A stretch of 64,000 nucleotides of DNA from Cupriavidus taiwanensis LMG 19424 (GTDB taxonomy: Bacteria > Pseudomonadota > Gammaproteobacteria > Burkholderiales > Burkholderiaceae), in contig NC_010530.1 of the NCBI RefSeq assembly GCF_000069785.1, positions 1,172,001-1,236,000 of the forward strand, written 5' to 3'. The notes beneath the pieces are model-generated. The model saw nothing but the letters and a program-made list of their open reading frames with translations, had not been told where the DNA came from and ran no database searches. This document shows positions 1-8,421 of the stretch, one piece after another. Each line of letters starts with the position of its first letter. Positions within the stretch are counted from its first letter, which is position 1. The position numbers were made by a program, and so were the translations under genes.

Positions 1-33
1 GCCGTGTAAACCGTTGCGTGCGCGGCGCAATCC

Positions 34-414
34 CTAGTGCAGGCGAGGACGGTACCCCACGCCAAACCGGACGGACAAGGCGCTCAGGCGCTGGTCCAGC
101 GTCCAGAGGCGGGCACCGGGGGTGATCAGGGTCGAAGCCAGCAAGGTGACATCCACCAGGCCGCAGCCCAGCCCATACAGTTGCTCGCGCTCCAGCAGCG
201 AGATGACTTCTCCCAGCGTTGCCTGCCTGGCGGCCTGCAGCAACCCGATGTCGCCGAGCGTCTGCGCCCGCGGCGCCGGTGGCGTGCCGCAGGCCAGTTC
301 GGCCACGACCAGGGGATGGGTCAGCACCTGGTCTGCCTCCATCAGGCGGATCAGGGCGTCATTGCGCTGCCGGAAATGGCCCACCCACACCGAGGTGTCG
401 ACGAGCACGTTCAT
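34..414 (-). CDS. vapC: VapC-type PIN-domain toxin
   Basis: A 126-residue PIN-domain protein. The four acidic residues expected of the metal-dependent ribonuclease site are visible: Asp6 in LVDTSVW, Glu39 in VVAELACG, Asp88 in GLVDVT and Asp107 in LWTLDQRL. Known VapC toxins cleave tRNA or rRNA when freed from their antitoxin; the target here is unknown. The ATG overlaps the stop of the upstream antitoxin gene by four bases (ATGA), which is typical of translationally coupled pairs. Length is normal for the family (about 125-140 residues) and nothing suggests decay. Confidence 0.9.
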   Translation of the reverse strand: MNVLVDTSVWVGHFRQRNDALIRLMEADQVLTHPLVVAELACGTPPAPRAQTLGDIGLLQAARQATLGEVISLLEREQLYGLGCGLVDVTLLASTLITPGARLWTLDQRLSALSVRFGVGYRPRLH

Positions 415-617
415 TTGACGTCGGGTTCGGGATTGCGGCGCGGTACGTCTTGCATGCCGGGCGCTGCGCCGCCGAGGGCCGCGAGGCGCTTGGCGGCCTG
501 CACCCGAACGAATGTCTTGATTGCCTCGCGAAACAGGTCTGCCTTGTCCATGCCGGGGTCCGCCATCTCCAGTGCTTGTTCATACAGAGCGTCATCGATC
601 GTGACTGTCGTGCGCAT
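411..617 (-). CDS. vapB: VapB-type ribbon-helix-helix antitoxin
   Basis: A 68-residue protein starting [19 protein letters not shown], a typical ribbon-helix-helix DNA-binding N-terminus (VapB_antitoxin family). It is followed by a charged, proline-containing tail ([10 protein letters not shown]) of the kind that wraps the PIN toxin. The ATG at 617 has AAGGAG seven bases upstream. It overlaps vapC by four bases. It should neutralise VapC and autorepress the pair through the inverted repeat at 638-659. The antitoxin role is inferred from family and position. Confidence 0.88.
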   Translation of the reverse strand: MRTTVTIDDALYEQALEMADPGMDKADLFREAIKTFVRVQAAKRLAALGGAAPGMQDVPRRNPEPDVK

Positions 618-637
618 CGCAGGCTCCTTGAATCAGG

Positions 638-659
638 TTTGATGACAATATGCATCAAA
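638..659 (-). promoter_or_regulatory. Inverted repeat, probable vapBC autoregulatory operator
   Basis: TTTGATG at 638-644 and CATCAAA at 653-659 are perfect 7-bp arms around an 8-bp AT-rich spacer, ending 21 bp before the vapB start codon. This is the expected place for a VapB/VapBC operator overlapping the -10 region. The palindrome is seen; the role is inferred. Confidence 0.55.
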
Positions 660-823
660 AGCGGAATCAGGGCAAGGCCGCAATCGCTCGCGGACCGGAT
701 GCTGCCGACACGCTTGCAGTATTGGTTGCCGGTACCAGGGCGTCGATGAGAGATGTCGCATTCCGGGCCGGGCAGGCCTGGTGCCGGAGCCGCCGCGGCG
801 TCGCCCCCGGTCACGTTCCGTCG

Positions 824-2185
824 TCAGACCAGCGTGGCCAGGCCCAGTGTAAGCAGCAACGCCACCACCGAGATGATGGTTTCGCAGACCGACCAGGTCT
901 TGAAGGTCTGGGCCACGGTCATGTTGAAGTACTCCTTGACCAGCCAGAAGCCGCCGTCGTTCACGTGCGACAGGATCAGCGAGCCGGCGCCGGTGGTCAG
1001 CACCAGCAGTTCCGGGCGGGTGCCGGGCACGCTGGCGGCAATCGGCGCGACGATGCCCGCTGCGGTGGTCATGGCGACTGTCGCCGAGCCCGTGGCGATG
1101 CGGATCATCACCGCAACCAGCCAGCCCAGCACCAGCACCGAGACATTGGCGCCGGTGGCGACGTCGACGATGGCGGTGGAGATGCCCGAGTCCCGCAGGA
1201 TGCGGCCGAAGCCGCCGCCGGCGCCGACCACCAGCGTGATGATGGCGGTGGGCGCCACGCACTCGTTGGTGAACTTGAGGATGGTCTCGCGATTAAAGCC
1301 TCGCGCCTTGCCGAAGGTGTAGAAGCTCACCAGCGCGGCGATCAGCAGTGCCATCACCGAGTTGCCGATCAGCTTCAGGAAGTCGTTGGCGAAGGTCTTG
1401 GGCGTGGTGAACAGGTCGGCCCAGCTGCCGATCAGCATCAGCACTACCGGCAGCAGGATGGTGAACACCGTGATGCCGAAGCCCGGCAGCTCGTGCGATT
1501 CCTTGACGCGCTCATCCTCTTCGGTGAACTGCTCGGCGAGCGGGTTGTATTCGGGCAGCTTGACGTAGCGGTCCATCAGCCGGGCGAACAACGGTCCCGC
1601 CAGCGCCGCGGTGGGGATGCCGACAATCAGCGCATACATGATGGTCTTGCCGATATCGGCGCCGTATGCGGTCACCGCCAGCAGCGCGGCCGGGTGCGGC
1701 GGGATCAGGCCGTGCACCACCGACAGGCCGGCCACCATCGGAATGCCGACCAGCACCATCGACGTGCCGGTGCGCTTGGCGACGTTGAAGGCGATCGGCA
1801 CCAGCAGCACGAAGCCCACTTCGAAGAATACCGGCAGGCCGACGATGAACGCGATCGTGGCCATGGCCCAATGCACGTTCTTCGCCCCAAAGAAATCGAT
1901 CAGCGTATTGGCGATGCGCTCGGCGCCGCCGGACTCGGCCATCATCTTGCCGAGCATGGTGCCCAGGCCCACCACCAGCGCGATGTGGCCAAGCGTGCCG
2001 CCGACACCGGCTTCAAAGGACTTGACGATCTCGCTCATCGGCATGCCCACGGCAAAGCCGAGCAGCACCGAGACGACGACCAGGGTAATGAACGGGTTGA
2101 GCTTGTAGCGCGCGATCAGGACCACCAGGGCGATCACGGCGATCAGCGCATACACCAAGAGCGTGGTTCCGGTGACGGCACCCAT
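824..2185 (-). CDS. GntP-family gluconate/sugar-acid:H+ permease
   Basis: A 453-residue inner-membrane protein with about a dozen hydrophobic segments, and GntP-family blocks such as GGTLGHIALVVGLGTMLGKM, VVHGLIPPHP and GSATVAMTTAAGI. GntP proteins import gluconate and related aldonates by proton symport. ATG 2185 was chosen because AAGGAGA lies five bases upstream and the first helix begins at residue 8; a longer reading frame upstream has no such signal. It is the last gene of a minus-strand run (rpiR, deacylase, ridA, gntP) facing a KDG kinase and KDPG aldolase. The neighbours suggest a 2-amino-aldonate such as D-glucosaminate or its N-acyl form as substrate, but specificity cannot be read from sequence. 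Confidence 0.9.
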   Translation of the reverse strand: MGAVTGTTLLVYALIAVIALVVLIARYKLNPFITLVVVSVLLGFAVGMPMSEIVKSFEAGVGGTLGHIALVVGLGTMLGKMMAESGGAERIANTLIDFFGAKNVHWAMATIAFIVGLPVFFEVGFVLLVPIAFNVAKRTGTSMVLVGIPMVAGLSVVHGLIPPHPAALLAVTAYGADIGKTIMYALIVGIPTAALAGPLFARLMDRYVKLPEYNPLAEQFTEEDERVKESHELPGFGITVFTILLPVVLMLIGSWADLFTTPKTFANDFLKLIGNSVMALLIAALVSFYTFGKARGFNRETILKFTNECVAPTAIITLVVGAGGGFGRILRDSGISTAIVDVATGANVSVLVLGWLVAVMIRIATGSATVAMTTAAGIVAPIAASVPGTRPELLVLTTGAGSLILSHVNDGGFWLVKEYFNMTVAQTFKTWSVCETIISVVALLLTLGLATLV

Positions 2186-2335
2186 ATTGTCTCCTTGCGT
2201 GGAAAAAGAGCCGCTTGTGTGCGGCAGCAGAGTTTTGGCTTTCTTGTTTCCCTCCCGGTGGGGAGAGGTGGTGGGGTAGAGGGCGCGGCAAGCGCCTTTG
2301 CGGCTCACCTTGTGGTGATGCCGGCCCTCTCCCCG

Positions 2336-2363
2336 GCCCCTCTCCCGCGTGCGGGAGAGGGGC
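2336..2363. repeat. GC-rich intergenic inverted repeat
   Basis: GCCCCTCTCCCGC (2336-2348), a 2-base loop and GCGGGAGAGGGGC (2351-2363) form a perfect 13-bp-arm hairpin in the 218-bp gap between gntP and ridA. Related C/G-rich pieces (ccctcccggtggggagagg at about 2250) lie alongside. This is the look of a dispersed intergenic palindrome (REP-like), which can also act in 3'-end formation. Only one copy is in this window. Confidence 0.6.
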
Positions 2364-2403
2364 GCAAACAGTGGAGAAGCAGTGAATCAAGCCGGCAGCA
2401 GTC

Positions 2404-2796
2404 TCAGGCCGCCGGCTTCTTGTACGCGATGCAGTCGACCTCGACCTTGCAATCGACCACCATGCTCGACTGCACGCAGGCGCGCGCGGGCGGGTTGGCG
2501 CCGAAGTATTCCTTGAAGATCTTGTTGAACGAGGCGAAGTCGCGCGTATCGTCCAGCCACACGCCGCAGCGCACCACGTGCTCGGGGCCGTAGCCGGCCT
2601 CGGCCAGGATGGCCAGCACGTTCTTGATGGCCTGGTGGGTCTGGGGCACGATGCCGCCGTCGATGACCTCGCCGTTGACCATCGGCACCTGGCCCGAGAC
2701 GTAGAGCCAGCCATCGGCCGCGACCGCACGGGCAAAAGGCATATGCTGGCCGCCGGTACCGGTGCCGCCTTCGACGCCGAATCGTTTGATGTCCAT
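2404..2796 (-). CDS. ridA: RidA/YjgF-family enamine/imine deaminase
   Basis: A 130-residue RidA protein (cytosolic trimer in characterised members). It hydrolyses reactive enamine/imine intermediates released by PLP-dependent dehydratases. The conserved active-site arginine is Arg105 in PARACVQ and the conserved glutamate is Glu119 in KVEVDCIA; YVSGQVP is the usual family block. The ATG at 2796 has AGGAGT upstream, and an in-frame extension further upstream is ignored. It lies between the N-acyl-D-amino-acid deacylase and the gntP permease. Co-location with a PLP deaminase (5429-6706) fits its known chemistry, namely clearing the 2-aminoacrylate-like product of that enzyme. Confidence 0.93.
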   Translation of the reverse strand: MDIKRFGVEGGTGTGGQHMPFARAVAADGWLYVSGQVPMVNGEVIDGGIVPQTHQAIKNVLAILAEAGYGPEHVVRCGVWLDDTRDFASFNKIFKEYFGANPPARACVQSSMVVDCKVEVDCIAYKKPAA

Positions 2797-2849
2797 GAGT
2801 ACTCCTGGAAATGGGTTAGACAGGTGAGGGAAGCGGCGGTGCGTGCGCG

Positions 2850-4304
2850 TCAGTCCGCACCGCGGGGCAGGAAACGGCCGGCGCGCACGCCGGTGCTCTG
2901 GCGTTGCTGCCATGACAGCTCGCCGTTGACCCAGACCGAGGCGATGCCCTCGGCCGGTTGCATCGGATCGGTAAAGCTGGCGGCGTCGCGGATGGTGGCG
3001 GCGTCGAACAGCACCAGGTCGGCCCAGTAGCCTTCGCGCACGAAGCCGCGCTGGTGCAGGCCGAAACGCTCGGCCGACATGCCGGTCATCTTGTTGACGG
3101 CCACGGTCAGCGGGAACAGTTCGCGGTCGCGCGCGTAGTGGCCGAGCACGCGCGGGAACGCGCCCCACAGGCGCGGATGCGGCAGCGGGTCATTGGGCAG
3201 GCCGTCCGAGCCGACCACCGTGGCCGGATGGCTCAGGATGCGGTCGACGTCGGCGTCTTCCATGCAGTGGTAGACCGCGCCGGCGGGCATCAGCCGGCGC
3301 GCGGCTTCGTGCAGGTCGACCTGCCATTCGGTGGCGATGTCGGCTAGCAGCCGGCCGCTCATCTCCGGCGCGCCTTCGGACCAGGTCACCATGATGTCGA
3401 AATCGCTGGTGACCTGCTTCAGGTCCAGCGTGGAGGAACTGGCGGTGTAGGGATAGCAGTCGCAGCCAACCGGCTGCCAGCGCTGCGCGCCGTCGAGCGC
3501 GTCCAGCACCTCGGTGCTGCGGCCCCAGTTGGCCACGCCGGCGCACTTCAGGTGCGAGATCACCACCGGCACGCGTGCATGGCGGCCGATGCGAAAGGCC
3601 TCGTCCATGGCATCGAGGATCTCGGCGAATTCGCTGCGCAAGTGGGTCGCGTAGAGCGCGCCGGCGTTGGCCAGCGGCTCGGCCAGCGCCAGCACTTCCT
3701 CGGTCGGCGCGCAGAAGGCGTTGGCATAGGCCAGGCCCGTCGACAGGCCCAGCGCGCCGTGCTGCAGGGCTTCCTCCAGTTGCGCGCGCATCGCTTCGAT
3801 TTCCCGCGGCGTGGCGGCGCGGTCAAAGCGGTCCATATGGTTGCTGCGCAGCGCGGTATGGCCGACCAGCGCGGCGACATTGACCGCGGGTTGCGCGGCC
3901 TCGACCGCATCGACATAGGCCTTGAAATCCGGATAGCGGAAGGCGTCGGCATGGCCGAGCAGGTTCATCGGGTCGGGCGGATCGCCCGCCAGCGTGACCG
4001 GCGCGGCGCTGATGCCGCAGTTGCCGACCACCACCGTGGTCACGCCCTGCGACAGCTTGGGCGTCATCGCCGGCTGGCGCACCACGTTGGTGTCATCGTG
4101 CGTATGCACGTCGATAAAGCCAGGCGACAGCACCAGGCCATCGCCCTCGACCACGTGCGCGGCCGCGTCGGGGTCGATCGCGCCCGGCGCATCGATGCGG
4201 GCGATGCGGCCATCGCGCAAGGCCACATCGGCCAGGCGCGCGGCCGCGCCGGAGCCGTCGATCAGCGTGACGCAGCGGATCAGGGTATCGAACAGGTGTG
4301 GCAT
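2850..4304 (-). CDS. N-acyl-D-amino-acid deacylase (D-aminoacylase family amidohydrolase)
   Basis: A 484-residue amidohydrolase that matches D-aminoacylases almost residue for residue at the key sites: His67 and His69 (IDVHTHDD), metal-bridging Cys96 (VVGNCGIS), His221 (ATHLRSEF), His251 (VISHLKCAG) and catalytic Asp367 (VGSDGLPND). Family members hydrolyse N-acyl-D-amino acids to the free D-amino acid plus a carboxylate, with zinc. The start at 4304 is two bases after the rpiR stop codon, so the two are cotranscribed. Because the cluster ends in KDG kinase and KDPG aldolase, the acylated substrate may be N-acetyl-D-glucosaminate, which is itself an N-acyl-D-amino acid. That is inference; ordinary N-acyl-D-amino acids remain possible. 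Confidence 0.92.
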   Translation of the reverse strand: MPHLFDTLIRCVTLIDGSGAAARLADVALRDGRIARIDAPGAIDPDAAAHVVEGDGLVLSPGFIDVHTHDDTNVVRQPAMTPKLSQGVTTVVVGNCGISAAPVTLAGDPPDPMNLLGHADAFRYPDFKAYVDAVEAAQPAVNVAALVGHTALRSNHMDRFDRAATPREIEAMRAQLEEALQHGALGLSTGLAYANAFCAPTEEVLALAEPLANAGALYATHLRSEFAEILDAMDEAFRIGRHARVPVVISHLKCAGVANWGRSTEVLDALDGAQRWQPVGCDCYPYTASSSTLDLKQVTSDFDIMVTWSEGAPEMSGRLLADIATEWQVDLHEAARRLMPAGAVYHCMEDADVDRILSHPATVVGSDGLPNDPLPHPRLWGAFPRVLGHYARDRELFPLTVAVNKMTGMSAERFGLHQRGFVREGYWADLVLFDAATIRDAASFTDPMQPAEGIASVWVNGELSWQQRQSTGVRAGRFLPRGAD

Positions 4305-4306
4305 GG

Positions 4307-5212
4307 TCAGTCTCCCAGCGGCTGGCGGCTGTCGGGGACCTTGCCGGGGCCGCTGTCGCCGCGGTGGCTGTCGAGCACGTACTTGAGCCGGCGCAGGCGC
4401 TCCTTGCTCTGGTCCGGCTGCAACAGTGCGCACTGCGTGGCCAGCACGTCCAGCACCATCAGCATGGCGTAGCGCGAAGCCGATGGCTTGAAAATGAAAT
4501 CCGTCTCCAGCGTGCGCACCGGCAGCAGCACGTCGGCGCGCGCCGCCAGCGGCGAGCCCAGCGCGGTCACGGCCACCAGGCGCGCGCCGTACTCGCGCGC
4601 GATATCGCAGCTGGCCAGCATTTCCGGCACGCGGCCGCTGGCCGAGAACGCCAGCACCACGTCGTCGCGGCCGAGCGTCGCCGCCACCATCTTCTGCAGC
4701 AGCGCATCCTGGTAGCTGGCCACCGGCAGGCCCAGGCGCGCCAGGCGGTGGCGCGTTTCATCGGCCAGGAACGACGAGCCGCCGCCCATGCCAAAAGCGT
4801 AGACCATGCGTGCGCCCAGCAACAAGCGCGCGGCCCGCTCGATGCGCTCGGTATCCAGCAAGCCGCGGTTGGCTTCCAGCGCGGTGAGGATGTCGGCGTG
4901 GATGCTGTCGGCAAGCGTGGCCGGCGCGGATTCCGCGGCCGGAGCGTTGCCGGGCTGCAGAAAACGCGCGCCCACCGCCGCGGCCTGGGCCAGGCGCAGC
5001 TTCAGGTCGCGCACGTCGCGGCAACCGATGGCCTTGGCAAAGCGCGTCACGCTGGCTTCGCTGACGCCGGCCTGGCGGGCCAGCTCATTGATGCTCGCCG
5101 CCGCCGCGCCGGCCAGGTCTTCCAGCACCACCTGCGCCACCTTCTGCTCGGCCAGCCGCAGCGCGGGGCTGCGCTCGGCGATGCGGGTCAGGATGTCGAA
5201 GGGCGCGGTCAT
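4307..5212 (-). CDS. MurR/RpiR-family transcriptional regulator (HTH + SIS)
   Basis: A 301-residue protein with an N-terminal RpiR helix-turn-helix (about residues 1-80; ASINELARQAGVSEASVTRFAKAIG is the recognition region) and a C-terminal SIS sugar-phosphate-binding domain (about 120-255, including YAFGMGGGSSFLADE and VLAFSASGRVPE). RpiR regulators usually sense a phosphosugar of the pathway they control; KDPG would be the natural ligand here. ATG 5212 is preferred. A TTG at 5233 would add seven residues, and neither start has a strong ribosome site. It heads the minus-strand arm and diverges from the PLP enzyme across a 216-bp gap that holds two palindromes, which are candidate operators. 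Confidence 0.9.
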   Translation of the reverse strand: MTAPFDILTRIAERSPALRLAEQKVAQVVLEDLAGAAAASINELARQAGVSEASVTRFAKAIGCRDVRDLKLRLAQAAAVGARFLQPGNAPAAESAPATLADSIHADILTALEANRGLLDTERIERAARLLLGARMVYAFGMGGGSSFLADETRHRLARLGLPVASYQDALLQKMVAATLGRDDVVLAFSASGRVPEMLASCDIAREYGARLVAVTALGSPLAARADVLLPVRTLETDFIFKPSASRYAMLMVLDVLATQCALLQPDQSKERLRRLKYVLDSHRGDSGPGKVPDSRQPLGD

Positions 5213-5355
5213 GGTCTGGGGCGGGTTGGTCAAGCGGCTCGGGTCGCAATGTGACGAGGTCTGCAGTCGCAGCGGGCAGGGGCTATAACAGTGACTGGCG
5301 GCGCCGTGCCTGGCGCTCTTGCCGTCGCCGCACCGGGACCCGCGGTGGCGTCGTA

Positions 5356-5370
5356 TGTTACTTTATAACA
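5356..5370. promoter_or_regulatory. Candidate RpiR operator 1
   Basis: TGTTA-CTTTA-TAACA is a perfect 15-bp palindrome with 5-bp arms in the gap between rpiR and the PLP enzyme. Its architecture resembles operators of RpiR-type regulators such as HexR. A further half-site TATAACA sits at 5284-5290. Binding by the neighbouring RpiR protein is inferred from position. Confidence 0.5.
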
Positions 5371-5374
5371 GGGA

Positions 5375-5392
5375 TGAAATATCTTATTTTCA
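5375..5392. promoter_or_regulatory. Candidate RpiR operator 2
   Basis: TGAAA (5375-5379) and TTTCA (5388-5392) flank an 8-bp AT-rich spacer, five bases after operator 1 and about 36 bases before the start of the plus-strand operon. Placed here it could block transcription of the plus-strand arm. Role inferred. Confidence 0.4.
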
Positions 5393-5428
5393 GGGATATC
5401 ATTACGTCAATCAGATTTTTTCAGGGTG

Positions 5429-6706
5429 ATGACAGGCATGCGTGAAATAAAGTATCAGGCTGGCGTGATCGATCCGCTCAACAAGGCGCTGGGGCGGATG
5501 GAGGGTCCGATTGCCCCGGACGCGGCCGCCCAGACCGGCTGGAACCTGTTGCAGGAGGAACTGAGCCTGCCGGCCGCGGTGCTCTATGAAGACCGGCTTG
5601 CGCACAACCTGGCGTGGATGCGCCGCTTCATGAACGAATACGGCGTGCAGCTGGCGCCGCATGGCAAGACCACCATGGCGCCCAAGCTGTTTGCCCGGCA
5701 GCTCAACGCTGGCGCGTGGGGCATCACCCTGGCGACCGCGCACCAGACTGCCGCCGCGCATGCGCACGGCGTCAAGCGCGTGCTGATGGCGAACCAGCTG
5801 GTCGGCCGCCGCAATATGGAGATCATCGCGGACCTGCTGCGCGATCCCGACTTCGAATTCTTCGCACTGGTCGATTCGGCCGAGCTGGTCGACCAGCTCG
5901 GCAAGTTCTTCCGGCAGCGCGGACAAACGCTGCAGGTACTGCTCGAGCTGGGCGTCGAAGGCGGACGTACCGGCGTGCGCGACGACGCGCAGCAGCAGGC
6001 CGTGCTCGACGCGCTGGCGCGCTGGCCGGACGCATTGTCATTGGCCGGCGTGGAAATCTACGAGGGCGTGCTGAAGGAAGAAGCCGATATCCGCAAGTTC
6101 CTGCAGCGCACCGTCGCGGTGACAAGGCAACTGGCCGCGCAGGGCCGCTTCGGCCGCAGCCCGGTGGTGATGTCCGGCGCGGGCTCGGCCTGGTACGACG
6201 TGGTGGCGGAGGAATTCGCGCGCACCGACATCGGCGCGCCGATCGACATCGTGCTGCGCCCCGGCTGTTACCTGACGCACGACGTGGGCATCTATCGCGC
6301 CGCGCAGCAGCGCATCCTGGCGAGCAACCCGGTCGCGCAGAAAATGCGCGAGGGCTTGCTGCCGGCGCTACAGCTGTGGGCGTATGTCCAGTCGATTCCG
6401 GAACCGGATCGCGTCATCATCGGCATGGGCAAGCGCGATGCCGCCTTCGACGCAGGCATGCCGATCCCGGCGCGCCGTTACCGTCCCGGTGCCGAGGCGC
6501 CGGTGGACGTGCCCGCGCATTGGGAGGTCACCGGCATGATGGACCAGCACGCCTACCTGCAGATCAAGCCGGGCGACGACATCCAGGTCGGCGACATGAT
6601 TGCCTTCGATATCTCGCACCCGTGCCTGACTTTCGACAAGTGGCGACATATCCCGGTGCTGGATCGCGACATGCGCGTGATCGACATCGTGCAAACCTTC
6701 TTCTGA
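5429..6706 (+). CDS. PLP fold-type III D-serine dehydratase-like / D-amino acid deaminase (possible D-glucosaminate dehydratase)
   Basis: About 425 residues of the alanine-racemase-N / D-threonine-aldolase-like family (DSD1 type). The PLP lysine is Lys80 in APHGKTTMAPKLF. The C-terminal metal-binding H-x-C pair is His397/Cys399 in ISHPCLTF, as in eukaryotic-type D-serine dehydratase. Such enzymes use PLP and a divalent metal to remove ammonia from beta-hydroxy D-amino acids. D-glucosaminate is exactly such a compound, and its dehydration gives 2-keto-3-deoxygluconate (KDG), the substrate of the next gene, which starts 13 bases downstream. The start is uncertain among GTG 5426, ATG 5429 and ATG 5438. 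The family is firm and the glucosaminate specificity is inferred from the operon. Confidence 0.88.
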   Translation: MTGMREIKYQAGVIDPLNKALGRMEGPIAPDAAAQTGWNLLQEELSLPAAVLYEDRLAHNLAWMRRFMNEYGVQLAPHGKTTMAPKLFARQLNAGAWGITLATAHQTAAAHAHGVKRVLMANQLVGRRNMEIIADLLRDPDFEFFALVDSAELVDQLGKFFRQRGQTLQVLLELGVEGGRTGVRDDAQQQAVLDALARWPDALSLAGVEIYEGVLKEEADIRKFLQRTVAVTRQLAAQGRFGRSPVVMSGAGSAWYDVVAEEFARTDIGAPIDIVLRPGCYLTHDVGIYRAAQQRILASNPVAQKMREGLLPALQLWAYVQSIPEPDRVIIGMGKRDAAFDAGMPIPARRYRPGAEAPVDVPAHWEVTGMMDQHAYLQIKPGDDIQVGDMIAFDISHPCLTFDKWRHIPVLDRDMRVIDIVQTFF

Positions 6707-6719
6707 GGCAAACGGCCCC

Positions 6720-7655
6720 ATGAGCATCGACATCCTGGCCTATGGCGAGCCGCTGGTTGAGTTCAACCAGCAGCCGGACGATCCGTCGCGCTACCTGCAG
6801 GGCTTTGGCGGCGATACCTCCAACTTCTGCATTGCCGCTGCGCGCCAGGGCGCGAGCACCGGCTATATCTGCGCGGTCGGCGCCGATACCTTCGGCGAAC
6901 GCCTGCGCGCACTGTGGACGCAGGAGCGGGTCGACACGCGGCATGTGCATGTCGACGCCGGTGCGCCCACCGGGGTGTACTTTGTCTCGCACGACAGCCA
7001 CGGCCATCGCTTCGACTACCTGCGCGAAGGTTCCGCTGCCAGTCGCTACCAGCATGAACAGCTGCCGCTGGGTGCCATCGCGGCGGCGCGCTACCTGCAT
7101 CTGTCCGGCATCAGCCTGGCCATCAGCACCAGCGCGTGCGATGCCGGCCTGGACGCGATGGAGCATGCGCGCAAGGCCGGCACCAAGGTGACGCTGGACA
7201 CCAACCTGCGGCTGCGCCTGTGGTCGCTGGCACGCGCGCGCGGCATCATGCGCGAAGCCTTCCGGATGACCGACGTATGCCTGCCCAGCTGGGACGACAT
7301 CACCGTGCTGACCGGGCTGGACGACCGCGACGCCATCGCCGATTACCTGCTCGGCTGCGGCATCGGCCTGGTCGCGCTGAAGCTGGGGGAAGAGGGCTCG
7401 TATATCGCCACGCCGGAGTCCCGCAGCCTGGTGCCGGCCTATCCGGTCAAGCCGGTCGATGCCACGGGCGCGGGCGACTGCTTTGGCGGCAGCTTCGTCG
7501 CGCGGCTGGCCGCGGGCGCCGATCCGTTCGAGGCGGCGCGCTATGCCAACGTGGCGGCAGCGCTGTCGACCACCGGCTATGGCGCGGTGGCGCCGATTCC
7601 CGATGCGCAGACCGTGCTGGCGCGGCTGGCGCAGTCGGTATCGGTGATCGCCTGA
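6720..7655 (+). CDS. kdgK: 2-dehydro-3-deoxygluconokinase (PfkB family)
   Basis: A 311-residue PfkB/ribokinase-fold sugar kinase. The N-terminal substrate loop GFGGDTSNFCIAAAR (about residues 28-42) and the anion-hole/catalytic motif PVDATGAGDCFGG with Asp253 as base are intact. KdgK phosphorylates KDG to KDPG with ATP. It lies 13 bp after the PLP enzyme and 51 bp before KDPG aldolase, which makes the KDG assignment much stronger than the family alone. The ATG is preceded by a short TGAGGC sequence. Cytosolic. Confidence 0.92.
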   Translation: MSIDILAYGEPLVEFNQQPDDPSRYLQGFGGDTSNFCIAAARQGASTGYICAVGADTFGERLRALWTQERVDTRHVHVDAGAPTGVYFVSHDSHGHRFDYLREGSAASRYQHEQLPLGAIAAARYLHLSGISLAISTSACDAGLDAMEHARKAGTKVTLDTNLRLRLWSLARARGIMREAFRMTDVCLPSWDDITVLTGLDDRDAIADYLLGCGIGLVALKLGEEGSYIATPESRSLVPAYPVKPVDATGAGDCFGGSFVARLAAGADPFEAARYANVAAALSTTGYGAVAPIPDAQTVLARLAQSVSVIA

Positions 7656-7706
7656 GCCGTGGCCCGAACCTGATGTTTTCCTGAACCCATATACCGCGAG
7701 ATCGCC

Positions 7707-8351
7707 ATGTCCAACCAGACCTCCCCGCTGCTTCAACGCCTTGCCGATGTGCCGGTGATCCCGGTGCTGGAATTCCACTCCGTCGACGAGGCGCTGCACG
7801 TCAGCGAGGCGCTGGTGACCGGTGGCTTGCCGCTGCTGGAAATCACGCTGCGCACGCCAGTGGCGCTGGAAGCGATCCGGGCAGTGGCCGCGGCGCTGCC
7901 GCAAGCCTGCGTCGGCGCCGGCACGGTGCTGAACGCGGAGCAACTGCACGCCGTGCGTGAAGCGGGCGCCCAGTTTGCGGTCTCGCCCGGGCTGACGCCG
8001 GCGCTGGCTGCCGGCGCGCAAGGCGCGGGAATTTCGCTGCTGCCCGGCGTGGCCACCGCCAGCGAGGCCATGGCGGCCCTGGAAGCCGGCTTCACGTTCC
8101 TCAAGTTTTTCCCGGCACAGGCAGCGGGTGGGGTGCCGATGCTCAAGTCGCTGGGCGGGCCGCTGCCGCAGCTGCACTTCTGCCCGACCGGCGGCATCGA
8201 TGCCGCGCTGGCGCCGTCCTACCTGGCGTTGCCCAATGTGGTGTGCGTGGGCGGGTCGTGGGTAGTGCCCAAGGATGCCGTCGCCGGTGGCGACTGGGCC
8301 CGCATCCGCGCGCTGGCCCAGGAAGCCAAGGCACTGCGCACCAGGCCCTGA
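7707..8351 (+). CDS. eda: KDPG / KHG aldolase
   Basis: A 214-residue class I aldolase. Glu45 (LLEITLRT) and the Schiff-base Lys133 (FLKFFPA) fall at the same numbers as in E. coli Eda; CVGAGTVL and CPTGGI are phosphate-binding blocks. It cleaves 2-keto-3-deoxy-6-phosphogluconate to pyruvate and glyceraldehyde-3-phosphate. It is the last gene of the plus-strand arm and is followed by a strong bidirectional terminator. Confidence 0.95.
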   Translation: MSNQTSPLLQRLADVPVIPVLEFHSVDEALHVSEALVTGGLPLLEITLRTPVALEAIRAVAAALPQACVGAGTVLNAEQLHAVREAGAQFAVSPGLTPALAAGAQGAGISLLPGVATASEAMAALEAGFTFLKFFPAQAAGGVPMLKSLGGPLPQLHFCPTGGIDAALAPSYLALPNVVCVGGSWVVPKDAVAGGDWARIRALAQEAKALRTRP

Positions 8352-8364
8352 GCTCGCCGCCAAA

Positions 8365-8400
8365 AGCAAAACGGCACGCCCGATGGCGTGCCGTTTTGCT
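8365..8400. terminator. Bidirectional intrinsic terminator between eda and the lipoprotein gene
   Basis: A perfect 16-bp stem (AGCAAAACGGCACGCC at 8365-8380, paired with 8385-8400) with loop CGAT. A-rich and T-rich ends within the arms let it work for both convergent genes. Confidence 0.9.
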
Positions 8401-8421
8401 GTGAATGCAGCCCTGGCCGGC

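Noticed and set aside
650..2593. Long plus-strand open frame (647 codons) opposite gntP and ridA
   Set aside because: Composition is low-complexity His/Gln/Arg/Asp, as expected from the antisense of GC-rich codons; gntP and ridA on the other strand have clear motifs and ribosome sites.
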